DNA of 64,000 nucleotides, taken from the NCBI RefSeq assembly GCF_943169845.1, contig NZ_CALPBW010000010.1, positions 16,009 through 80,008 on the forward strand, written 5' to 3'. The stretch's first letter is position 1. Each line of letters opens with the position of its first letter. A model generated the notes under the pieces. That model did not search any database. It was not told where the DNA came from and was given only the letters and a program-made list of their open reading frames with translations. The position numbers and the translations under genes were made by a program. Source of the stretch: Peptoniphilus rachelemmaiella. GTDB lineage: Bacteria > Bacillota > Clostridia > Tissierellales > Peptoniphilaceae. Shown here in pieces: positions 24,004-31,523 of this stretch.

Positions 24004-24786
24004 CTACTGCTGCTTCCCGTAGGCGGCTTTGTAGCGGGCGATGTTTTCGTCGCTTAAAAAGTCGTTGGCTGCATTGATTTCCTGAAAGAGCTGTGTCGTG
24101 TCTTCCTCGGGATTTAAATCCGGGTGATACTTTTTCGCGAGCTTTTTGTAGGCCAGGCGGATTTCGTATTTGTCGGCGGTCACATCGACGCCCAGGCGAT
24201 GAATGGCGGCTTCGTATTTTTCCTTAAAGCCCCCATCGTAGCTTCCTTGGTAGCCGCTCTGATTGTAGCTGCCGTAGTCACCTGCGCCCTGTCCGTAGTA
24301 ATTGGCCTGATTAAAAAAGGCTTCGAATTGTCGGCGGAACAGCTCTTCTTCCATGCGGGCGCGGGCCGCTTCCTGACGGCGCCGCTCTTCTTCGATTTTA
24401 CGTTGGTAGCGCCTGCCGTAATCCCCCATGGTGTCGTAGGTAATGTCTTTTCCCAACAGGTAGTAGTCCGCCCGCTCGTAAAAATACTCCGTCACCATGT
24501 ACTGTACATATTTCAGCCGGCTCACCGCAAAGGAGCCGATGACAGGGAAGATTAAAATCAAAAGCAGAATCCCGCCCCAGTTCCCGCCGCCTCGTGAGGA
24601 GAAGCTCAGGGGAATCAAAAAGATAAAGAAGAATAAGCAGCCGCCGAAAAAGAGCAGGGACAAGAGCAGGCTGCGAAAGGAGCGGAAAAGCTCTGTGAGC
24701 AGGCTGAAGACCGCAATGAAAAATTCCAGCACATAGTCGATGGCGGTGCCCACGTATTTAAAAATGTTTCCGTAAAGTTTATTCAT
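24004..24786 (-). CDS. Membrane-anchored protein with C-terminal J domain
   Basis: A 260-residue protein. Residues about 15-100 contain hydrophobic segments, then an Arg/Glu-rich coiled-coil-like stretch (RKIEEERRRQEAARARMEEEL), a Gly/Tyr/Gln-rich linker, and a C-terminal J domain with the HPD motif in YKKLAKKYHPDLNPEED. The J domain should recruit DnaK to the membrane; the client is unknown. ATG at 24786 is chosen because AGGAGGGAAC lies before it. It overlaps the upstream zincin by eight bases, which points to a shared role. Confidence 0.85.
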   Translation of the reverse strand: MNKLYGNIFKYVGTAIDYVLEFFIAVFSLLTELFRSFRSLLLSLLFFGGCLFFFIFLIPLSFSSRGGGNWGGILLLILIFPVIGSFAVSRLKYVQYMVTEYFYERADYYLLGKDITYDTMGDYGRRYQRKIEEERRRQEAARARMEEELFRRQFEAFFNQANYYGQGAGDYGSYNQSGYQGSYDGGFKEKYEAAIHRLGVDVTADKYEIRLAYKKLAKKYHPDLNPEEDTTQLFQEINAANDFLSDENIARYKAAYGKQQ

Positions 24787-25144
24787 GTTCCCTCCTGTGC
24801 CGCTCCATAAAAGCCGCATCCTCAAGGACCAAGTCGTTTTCGCCGGCCAAGGTTTCTAAGTGATGGGTCAGTTCGTGGTACAAGGTTTCTTTCAACCGCT
24901 CCGTAATCTCTTCGTGGGATTCGTAGCCGTAAAGGGCCATAAAGGAGCCGTAGTACAAGACGATGCTCTTGCCCATGGGCTCGGACTTGTAGTGGCCCAT
25001 GACACAAAGGTCCGAAAAGGTCTCATCGCGCATTTCTTCTCTCGAAAAAATCACGCCGCCGTTGAGGCCGCGAAAATAATGTTGGGGCAATTCGTCTACC
25101 AAATCATCTAAAATCGTGGCCATTTCTTCAAATCGATCTTCCAT
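24779..25144 (-). CDS. Minimal zincin-like metallopeptidase family protein
   Basis: A 121-residue protein with the zinc motif YHELTHHLE near residue 90, followed by an acidic segment; this is the small cytoplasmic metallopeptidase family of Firmicutes (DUF1025-type). Activity is not proven for the family. I choose ATG at 25144, behind AGGAGGTGGGT; the frame extends 19 codons further but without such a site. It is translationally linked to the J-domain protein. Confidence 0.8.
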   Translation of the reverse strand: MEDRFEEMATILDDLVDELPQHYFRGLNGGVIFSREEMRDETFSDLCVMGHYKSEPMGKSIVLYYGSFMALYGYESHEEITERLKETLYHELTHHLETLAGENDLVLEDAAFMERHRREHE

Positions 25145-25277
25145 ACCCACCTCCTGAACTTTCATTATAGAAGAAAGACCGTCAATTATAAAGGTGCTCA
25201 TAAAATCTTCGATTTGTCTTCACTATTGACAGCGCCATGTTGCCAATAAAAAAGCGAGGCCGAAGCCTCGCAAATTT

Positions 25278-26891
25278 TTACAGTTGGTCTCTCAGTTCCG
25301 GATGCTTGTTTTGACGTCCCACAAGAGACAGCAGACCGACGACCATAACAACCCCGATGATTAAGGGGATGTAGGGGTCTTGGATGAAGCCTGCGATAAT
25401 GTAGCAGACGGAGCTGATGGCGGCCACGGTCAAGGCATAGGGCAATTGGGTGGAGACGTGAACCACGTGATTGCATTGGGCCCCGGCCGAAGACATAATG
25501 GTGGTATCGCTAATGGGCGAGCAGTGATCGCCGCAGACGGCGCCGGCCAAGCAGGCGGACAAACCGATGAAGAACAAGTGGTTTTCGACATTAAACATGC
25601 TGGTGACGATGGGGATTAAGATCCCGAAGGTGCCCCAGCTGGTGCCGGTGGCGAAGGCCAAGAGGGCCGCGACGATAAAGATAACCACCGGGAGGAACAA
25701 TTGCAGGCTGCCTGCCACATTGCTCATTATGCCTGCGACAAATTCGGCGCTGCCTAAAAGATCATTGGAAATGCTCTTCAGTGCCGTCGCCATGGTTAAG
25801 ATCATGATGGCGGCGACCATGGAGTTAAACCCTTCCGTTAAACAATTCATGGAGGTGTTGAAGCTCAACACGCGGCGAATCATTAAATAGGAAATGGTGA
25901 ATAACAAGGTAATGGTGGCGCCCCAGGGCAGTGCCACGGTGGCGTCGGTGTTACCGAATGCGCCGACGAAGTCGCCGGTGAAGTCCGATGCGGGATCGAA
26001 GTAGCCGCCGACGTAAATCAATGCGACGACGGAGGTAATGATGAGGAAAATAATGGGAATGACCAAGTCGAAAAGACTGGCGTGTTCCGCCGTTTCAACC
26101 ACTTGCATTTCGTGTTCCAGTGCGGAAATGTCGTCTCCCTGAAGGGCCGCTTCTTCGTAGCGAAGCATGGGACCGTAATCGTCGCGACGCCAAATCAAGA
26201 CGATGACGAAGATCAGGGTCAAAAGGGAGTAGAAGTTGTAGGGAATGGCCCGAACGAACATGGTAATGCCGCTCATGCCCGTGCCTTCCGCATAGCCGGA
26301 TACGGCCGCCGCCCAAGAGGAAATAGGGGCGATCATACAAATCGGTGCCGCCGTGGCGTCGATGATGTAGGAGAGCTTGGCGTGGGAGATCTTGAAGCGG
26401 TCGGTGACCGGTCGCATGACGCTGCCTACGGTAAGGCAGTTAAAGTAGTCGTCGATGAAGATTAAAATGCCCAGGAAGAAGGCCGCCGTTTGCGCGCCCC
26501 GTCTGGAGGTAATGTGTTGTGCCGCCCATTCGCCGAAGGCCTTGGTGCCGCCGCTGCGATTGATGAGGGCGACGAGCATGCCCAAGAGGACGAGGAAGAG
26601 GAAAATCCCCGCCGTACCGGATACGGCGCCGATTAACCCTTCGTTAATGACGTGGTCCATGGTGGTGGTAAAGGAGCCGCCGCTGGCCAAGATCGCGCCG
26701 ACGAAAATCCCGGTGAAGAGGGAGGGGAAAACTTCTTTGGTAATAAGGGCTAAGGTAATGGCCACAATAGGCGGCAAGAGGGACCAGGCCGTGGCCTCGG
26801 TGCTCGCACCCGATGCGGCGACGGCAAAGCTCGCCCCGATGGCGATAATGCCTAAAATTAAGGCGATAATAAGATTGCGTTGGTTTGTCAT
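25278..26891 (-). CDS. NhaC-family transporter under lysine riboswitch control (probable lysine transporter, LysW type)
   Basis: A 537-residue membrane protein with 11-13 hydrophobic segments, including the NhaC-family features GILIFIDDYFNCLTVG and GAVCGDHCSPISDTT. By family alone it would be called a Na+/H+ antiporter. A lysine riboswitch directly upstream argues that it carries lysine; NhaC-superfamily genes under this riboswitch have been proposed as the lysine transporter LysW. ATG at 26891 follows GGAAGATTTAC. It is a single-gene unit. The lysine assignment is inference from regulation. Confidence 0.85.
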   Translation of the reverse strand: MTNQRNLIIALILGIIAIGASFAVAASGASTEATAWSLLPPIVAITLALITKEVFPSLFTGIFVGAILASGGSFTTTMDHVINEGLIGAVSGTAGIFLFLVLLGMLVALINRSGGTKAFGEWAAQHITSRRGAQTAAFFLGILIFIDDYFNCLTVGSVMRPVTDRFKISHAKLSYIIDATAAPICMIAPISSWAAAVSGYAEGTGMSGITMFVRAIPYNFYSLLTLIFVIVLIWRRDDYGPMLRYEEAALQGDDISALEHEMQVVETAEHASLFDLVIPIIFLIITSVVALIYVGGYFDPASDFTGDFVGAFGNTDATVALPWGATITLLFTISYLMIRRVLSFNTSMNCLTEGFNSMVAAIMILTMATALKSISNDLLGSAEFVAGIMSNVAGSLQLFLPVVIFIVAALLAFATGTSWGTFGILIPIVTSMFNVENHLFFIGLSACLAGAVCGDHCSPISDTTIMSSAGAQCNHVVHVSTQLPYALTVAAISSVCYIIAGFIQDPYIPLIIGVVMVVGLLSLVGRQNKHPELRDQL

Positions 26892-26920
26892 GTAAATCTT
26901 CCTTTCTGCGTTTTCAATCG

Positions 26921-26951
26921 AAAAAAAGAGCCATGATACTATCATGACTCT
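26921..26951 (-). terminator. Expression-platform terminator of the lysine riboswitch
   Basis: An 11-bp stem with one mismatch (26941-26951 with 26927-26937) is followed on the minus strand by seven T, just before the transporter start. Confidence 0.85.
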
Positions 26952-26981
26952 TGGTTATACGAAAAGAAACGCAAAAGGCAC

Positions 26982-27141
26982 GATAGCTCTCCGTTCCGTA
27001 GAACGACAGTACGCAGGATATTCTCCTACGTCCCGGTGAAAGATACTTGTGGACACAAGCACCCAACCCTCGGCACGTCACCCTTTCACGATTATCCATT
27101 GACCGGAGATAATCGCTACTGATGTGAAATGCGCCTCTATC
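26982..27141 (-). promoter_or_regulatory. Lysine riboswitch aptamer (L box)
   Basis: The minus strand begins GATAGAGGCGC and closes with GAGCTATC, with the internal landmarks AGTAG, GTGAAAGGGTGACGTGCCGAGG and the paired arm ACTGTCGTTCTACGGAACGG. These match the order and spacing of L-box elements. Lysine binding should favour the downstream terminator and switch off the transporter. Confidence 0.92.
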
Positions 27142-27165
27142 ATGTGGATTCGATTGTTGACTATG

Positions 27166-27193
27166 AGTATAACAGAGATAAAAGAAATGTCAA
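27166..27193 (-). promoter_or_regulatory. Promoter of the lysine riboswitch leader
   Basis: TTGACA, 16 bases, TATACT on the minus strand, about 25 bases before the aptamer. Confidence 0.75.
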
Positions 27194-27212
27194 GGAAATA
27201 ATCAAATTCTTT

Positions 27213-28007
27213 TTATAAAATAACCAGACTGGCCCCCATAACCATCATGCCGAAGATCAGACCCAACAAAGACAAGTGGGTTTCGCCGTAGGCACGGGAA
27301 GCGGGCAAAAGTTCGTCGAAGGAAATTAAAACCATGATGCCGGAGATGGCGCCGAAGACCACGCCGAAGAGGGTAGGCGTAAGGAAGGGGCGCAGCAAAA
27401 GGTAGGCCAACATGGCGCCGACAGGCTCGGAGACGCCGCTTAAAAAGGTGAGCCACAAGGCCCGCTTCTTATCCCCCGTGGCAAAGTAAATAGGCGCCGC
27501 CACGCCGATGCCTTCAGGGATGTTGTGCATGGCAATGGCCACGGCGATGGACAGGCCCATGGCGGGATCCATAAGTCCGGTCATGAAGGTAACCATTCCC
27601 TCGGGAAAGTTATGGACACCGATGGCGATGGCGCTTTTCAGTCCCACCACTTCCAGGGCCAGCTCTTTGCTCTTCTCTTCCAGCTCGTGTTCGGTTTTAA
27701 TGTCGTGGGGCGCGTCGGCTTCCGGCACCAAATGGGAAATAAGGCCGAAGACGGCCATGGCGCCGAAAAAGGAGGCCAACATCATCCACTGCGACTGCTT
27801 GTCGGCCATGGTCTTCAGAAAATTTTCCTGTGCCATGGGCATCATTTCCATAAAGGAAATATAAATCATGACGCCGGCGGAAAAGCCCAAGGCGGAGGAG
27901 AGAAATTTTTTATTGTCCGACTTCGACAAAAAGACGATCACCGCCCCGAGCATGGTGGCGAGGCCCGCCAAGGCGGAACTTAAAAATGCGATTGCGACAT
28001 TGGACAT
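27213..28007 (-). CDS. zupT: ZIP family zinc/divalent metal transporter ZupT
   Basis: A 264-residue protein with eight predicted membrane segments. The two ZIP metal-binding helices are clear: GVHNFPEGMVTF near residue 130 and AMHNIPEGIGVAAPIY near 160. ZupT imports zinc and other divalent cations. The cytoplasmic loop before the first motif contains His/Glu-rich sequence. ATG at 28007 follows CAGGAGTAAAAGC. No Fur/Zur-like site is obvious. Confidence 0.92.
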   Translation of the reverse strand: MSNVAIAFLSSALAGLATMLGAVIVFLSKSDNKKFLSSALGFSAGVMIYISFMEMMPMAQENFLKTMADKQSQWMMLASFFGAMAVFGLISHLVPEADAPHDIKTEHELEEKSKELALEVVGLKSAIAIGVHNFPEGMVTFMTGLMDPAMGLSIAVAIAMHNIPEGIGVAAPIYFATGDKKRALWLTFLSGVSEPVGAMLAYLLLRPFLTPTLFGVVFGAISGIMVLISFDELLPASRAYGETHLSLLGLIFGMMVMGASLVIL

Positions 28008-28084
28008 ACTGCTTTTACTCCTGTTTCTTTTCGCCGGCAGTACCGGAAGAATGACTAACGTCCATTATTTTACCATATTTGCAA

Positions 28085-28123
28085 TAAAAAAACGCCCGGC
28101 CACGGTTTTACCGTAGCGAGGCG
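28085..28123 (-). terminator. Terminator after folT
   Basis: On the minus strand a long interrupted stem (CGCC..GC.ACGGT / ACCGT.GC..GGCG) is followed by a T run. Confidence 0.75.
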
Positions 28124-28128
28124 CTTGT

Positions 28129-28641
28129 TTATCGAAACAGCCGCGCGGCCTCGTCGGTGAGGCGCTTCAGAATCAGGGCCTGTACGACGATTTTAATGAC
28201 GAGCATCAAGCCTTGGAAAGGAAGTTTGGCTGTAAATAAGGGGCCGTAGGGATTGCCCGTAAGCATGTGCACCCACACGGTACCTAAGCAAACATTCACC
28301 ACCAAGGTGGCTACCACATTGGCCAGGATGATGCGCTTTAGCGTCAGCTCTTTCTTGTAGAAGAAATAGCCGTAGATCACGGCGCCTAAAAAGGCATTAA
28401 AGGTGAATCCCGGAAAGTAAGGTCCCGTGGGTTTGGTGAAAAACCCGATGATGTCGGCCACAGCCGCCGCAATCCCTGAGGGAATGGGCCCTGCCACCGC
28501 CGATGCCAAGGTGACGGGAATAAATGAGAAGCTGATTCTCTGCACACTGCCGAGATCGATTCCCAAGGTTCGGGTAAAGACGATTTGCATCGCCACCATC
28601 AAGGCCAAAAAGGCAAGTTTCTTCGTATTCAATTGTTTCAT
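28129..28641 (-). CDS. folT: Folate ECF transporter S component FolT
   Basis: A 170-residue membrane protein. The N-terminal MQIVFTRTLGIDLGSVQRIS and FSFIPVTLASAVAGPIPSG match FolT, and the FTKPTGPYFPGFTFNAFLGA loop is the FolT substrate loop. It lacks its own ATPase and probably uses EcfA1/A2/T of 1548-4022. A tetrahydrofolate riboswitch lies directly upstream, which supports folate as cargo. ATG at 28641 has AAGGAGG seven bases before it, inside a hairpin. Confidence 0.92.
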   Translation of the reverse strand: MKQLNTKKLAFLALMVAMQIVFTRTLGIDLGSVQRISFSFIPVTLASAVAGPIPSGIAAAVADIIGFFTKPTGPYFPGFTFNAFLGAVIYGYFFYKKELTLKRIILANVVATLVVNVCLGTVWVHMLTGNPYGPLFTAKLPFQGLMLVIKIVVQALILKRLTDEAARLFR

Positions 28642-28649
28642 TTTTCCTC

Positions 28650-28671
28650 CTTAAGCTGCTTAAGAGGACAG
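28650..28671 (-). promoter_or_regulatory. Hairpin hiding the folT ribosome binding site
   Basis: CCTCTTAAG pairs with CTTAAGGAGG over a three-base loop, so the Shine-Dalgarno sequence is buried in the stem. This is the likely expression platform of the THF riboswitch, acting on translation. Confidence 0.7.
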
Positions 28672-28765
28672 CAGCGGATGCGACAAAAGATAGCGAGCCT
28701 CTTCACTCTTCGTTTGAGAGCAACTTCCCATCTCTCAACACTTAACGCCTTTTGTCTACTCTACT
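28672..28765 (-). promoter_or_regulatory. Tetrahydrofolate (THF) riboswitch
   Basis: The minus strand reads GTAGACAAAAGGCGTTAAGTG, then an arm GAGAGATGGGAAGTTGCTCTC, AACGAAGAGTGAAGAGGCTCG and finally GTCGCATCCGCT (pieces listed separately). Order and key positions match the THF riboswitch class, and the gene that follows is folT. Confidence 0.9.
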
Positions 28766-28774
28766 TACGAAACA

Positions 28775-28803
28775 ATTATAAACATTTCACGCCCATCGTG
28801 CAA
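28775..28803 (-). promoter_or_regulatory. Promoter of folT
   Basis: TTGCAC, 17 bases, TATAAT on the minus strand, placed immediately after the pyk stop codon. Confidence 0.7.
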
Positions 28804-28805
28804 GG

Positions 28806-30551
28806 CTACTTCGTGCGCACGCTTCCCAAGAAGACTTCCCCTGTGTCGGCGTTCATGGTAATAACCTCGCCGGATTTCAAGCCGTCGGTGATGCCCTTAC
28901 AGCCCACAATGGTGCACTTGCCCAAGGACAAGCCGGCAATGGCCGAAGGGGACGTAAGGCCTTCTTCTTCGGAGATAAAGCCGCCGGCCCGAGCCAAATA
29001 AGGCGCCAGCGATTTTTCATAGCCCTTCGCCACGATAATGTCGCCGTCGGTAAAATCACGCATATAAGTGCCGTCTTCGGAGACGATGCGGGCGCGGGCG
29101 GTCTTTTTGCCCATGACAATGCCCACGCCTTTGTGCAGGGTGGATGCCACTTGATGGACCTTCACCACATTGGTGCTGCCGGCCACCCCTTGGGGAATTC
29201 CCGCCACCATGACGATTAAATCCCCCTCTTTAATAAAGCCGGCCCGCTTCACGATTTTCGCCGTCTCCTCAAAAATTTGCCTTTGATTGGTCTTTCCCTT
29301 GACGCCTGTTACGCCCCACTGAAGGCTCATTTGCCGCAGCACGGCGTCGTCTTCGGTAACGGCAAAGACATCGGATTTCGGGCGAAACTTCGCCAAATTT
29401 CTCGAGCTGTAGCCTGTGGCCGTGGCGATGACGATGGCATCGGCGGAAAGCTCTTCCGCCATTTCCACGGCGTGGCGCACGATGACATTGGTGGTGTTTC
29501 GCTTAAACTGGTCGCTCTTTTTCAAAATGTGTTCGTAGTCCAGGGCGGCTTCGGTAAAGGCGCAGACCTTGGCCATGGTCTTCACCGCTTCCACCGGGTA
29601 TTTGCCTCCGGCGGTTTCTCCCGAGAGCATGACGGCGCTGGTGCCGTCGATAATGGCATTGGCCACATCCCCCACTTCCGCCCGAGTGGGCCGGGGATTT
29701 CGAATCATGGAATCCAGCATTTGCGTGGCGGTGATGACGGGGATTCCCTCGTCGATGGCCCGATCGATTAATTGCTTTTGCACCAGGGGCACGCGCTCCG
29801 TTTCGATTTCCACGCCCATGTCCCCTCGCGCCACCATGATGCCGTCGGCAAAGGCGGCGATTTCATCCATGTTGTCGATGCCTTCTTTGTTTTCAATTTT
29901 CGCAATGACCTTGATTCCCTCGCCGCCGTGGCTTTCCAAAACATTGCGAATGGCGATGAGGTCGTCTTTTTTTCGAATAAAGGAAGCGGCGATAAAGTCC
30001 ACCCCTTCGTCGATGCCGAAGCGAATGTCTTCCACGTCTTTTTCCGTGAGGGCCGGCAACTGAATGGAGGCACCGGGCACGTTGATGCCCTTGTGGTCTT
30101 TAATCACGCCGCCGTTTAAGACCTTCGTGTGAATGGTCCTATTTTCGATGCTTGCCACTTCAAGGGCCATGAGCCCGTCGTCAAGCAAGATCACCTGCCC
30201 CGGTGAAACGTCTTTGTAGAGGCCGGCGTAGGTGATGGTTACACCGGATGCGTCACCTTCTATCTCCTCGGCGTAAAGGGCAAAGGCGCCCCCTTCTTCG
30301 AGGACCGCTTCCCCGCCTTTAAAGGTGGCGGTGCGAATCTCCGGCCCCTTCGTGTCCAACATGAGGGCGATGGGCAGATCCATTTCCCGCCGCACTTTTT
30401 TGATCCTATCCATGGTCTCTTTGTGGCTCTTATGGTCGCCGTGGGAAAAATTTAAGCGACACACATTGACGCCTTCGGTGAAAAGGGCCCGCAAGATGTC
30501 CTCGTCCCAAGACGCCGGGCCGATGGTCGCTACGATTTTTGTTTTTTTCAT
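28806..30551 (-). CDS. pyk: Pyruvate kinase
   Basis: The 581-residue glycolytic enzyme converts phosphoenolpyruvate and ADP to pyruvate and ATP. Substrate motifs NFSHGDHKSH near residue 34, the catalytic IIAKIENKEGIDNMDEI-like stretch near 220, MVARGDMGVEI and ATQMLDSMI are present. Residues after about 475 form the extra C-terminal domain seen in Bacillus-type enzymes; its phosphohistidine-like position reads LTSPSAIAG where related domains have LTSH, so it should be non-catalytic. It follows pfkA by eight bases, so both glycolytic genes are co-transcribed with dnaE. Confidence 0.96.
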   Translation of the reverse strand: MKKTKIVATIGPASWDEDILRALFTEGVNVCRLNFSHGDHKSHKETMDRIKKVRREMDLPIALMLDTKGPEIRTATFKGGEAVLEEGGAFALYAEEIEGDASGVTITYAGLYKDVSPGQVILLDDGLMALEVASIENRTIHTKVLNGGVIKDHKGINVPGASIQLPALTEKDVEDIRFGIDEGVDFIAASFIRKKDDLIAIRNVLESHGGEGIKVIAKIENKEGIDNMDEIAAFADGIMVARGDMGVEIETERVPLVQKQLIDRAIDEGIPVITATQMLDSMIRNPRPTRAEVGDVANAIIDGTSAVMLSGETAGGKYPVEAVKTMAKVCAFTEAALDYEHILKKSDQFKRNTTNVIVRHAVEMAEELSADAIVIATATGYSSRNLAKFRPKSDVFAVTEDDAVLRQMSLQWGVTGVKGKTNQRQIFEETAKIVKRAGFIKEGDLIVMVAGIPQGVAGSTNVVKVHQVASTLHKGVGIVMGKKTARARIVSEDGTYMRDFTDGDIIVAKGYEKSLAPYLARAGGFISEEEGLTSPSAIAGLSLGKCTIVGCKGITDGLKSGEVITMNADTGEVFLGSVRTK

Positions 30552-30559
30552 CGTCTCTC

Positions 30560-31516
30560 CTAAATCGAAATTTTATCCAGTAAGTGGTACATATCTTTGT
30601 CGAAGGTTTTTTCCACGGCCAGGGCTTCTTCCAAATCCACGGCCTGAAGCTTGCCTTGTATCATCCCGAGGGCCAGAGATTTTTTTCCGCCTCGGCAGTA
30701 GTTCACCGCTTCCGCCCCTAAGCGGGAGGCGTTGATGCGGTCCGCGCCGGTGGGTATGCCGCCTCGCTGCACATAGCCCAGCACCGTGACCCGGGTCTCG
30801 ATGCCCGTGGCCTCTTCCAAATCCCTGGCCAGGGCGTAGGATGAAAGCTTGTCTTCCGTGAGAAGAATAATGTGGTGGCGCTTACCGCGAAGTTTGCCGG
30901 CGAGCATTTTTTTCTTCACGGCCTCGAAGTCGAAATCCACCTCGGGCAAAATCACGCTCTCCGCCCCGCCGGCGATGCCCGCGTAAAGGGCCAGGTCGCC
31001 GCAGTGTCTGCCCATGACTTCCACAATATTGGCCCGCTTGTGGGCGCTGGAGGTGTCGCGGATCTTTCCGATGGCATCTAAAATGGTCTCGATGGCCGTG
31101 TAAAAGCCGATGCTTCCGTGTTGGTAGCCCAGGTCGTTGTCGATGGTGGCGGGAATGGTAATCACCGATTGACCCAGTTTCGACAGGGACAGGGCCCCGC
31201 GCATGGAGCCGTCGCCGCCGATGACCACCAGGTGCTCGATGGCCATGGCCTCCAGATGCTTTTTCGCTTCAAAAAGCCCTTCGTCCGTGCGCATTTTTTC
31301 CGAGCGGCTCGTGCCTAAAATGGTGCCGCCTTTGTGAATAATGTCCGCCACGGAAGACAGGTCCATATACATGGCGTCTTCGTTAAAAATGCCGGTGTAG
31401 CCGTTTCGAATCCCCAGCACCTCGATGTTTTCGTACACCGCCGAGCGCACCAGCGCCCGTATGGCTGCGTTCATGCCAGGGGCGTCGCCGCCGCTGGTTA
31501 ATATGCCTATGGCCAT
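30560..31516 (-). CDS. pfkA: 6-phosphofructokinase
   Basis: A 318-residue ATP-dependent enzyme phosphorylating fructose 6-phosphate. ATP site GGDAPGMNAAIR near residue 10 and GGDGSMRGA near 100, catalytic PATIDNDL near 123 and VEVMGRHCGDLA near 158 are all intact. I start at ATG 31516, which has GAGGCGACT before it, gives the standard length and avoids overlap with dnaE; an open extension of 16 codons upstream exists. The dnaE-pfkA-pyk order is common in Firmicutes. Confidence 0.96.
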   Translation of the reverse strand: MAIGILTSGGDAPGMNAAIRALVRSAVYENIEVLGIRNGYTGIFNEDAMYMDLSSVADIIHKGGTILGTSRSEKMRTDEGLFEAKKHLEAMAIEHLVVIGGDGSMRGALSLSKLGQSVITIPATIDNDLGYQHGSIGFYTAIETILDAIGKIRDTSSAHKRANIVEVMGRHCGDLALYAGIAGGAESVILPEVDFDFEAVKKKMLAGKLRGKRHHIILLTEDKLSSYALARDLEEATGIETRVTVLGYVQRGGIPTGADRINASRLGAEAVNYCRGGKKSLALGMIQGKLQAVDLEEALAVEKTFDKDMYHLLDKISI

Positions 31517-31523
31517 AGTCGCC

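Noticed and set aside
25144..25201. Longer start for the zincin gene
   Set aside because: The upstream 19 codons have no ribosome binding site and cover promoter-like sequence; AGGAGG sits before the ATG at 25144.
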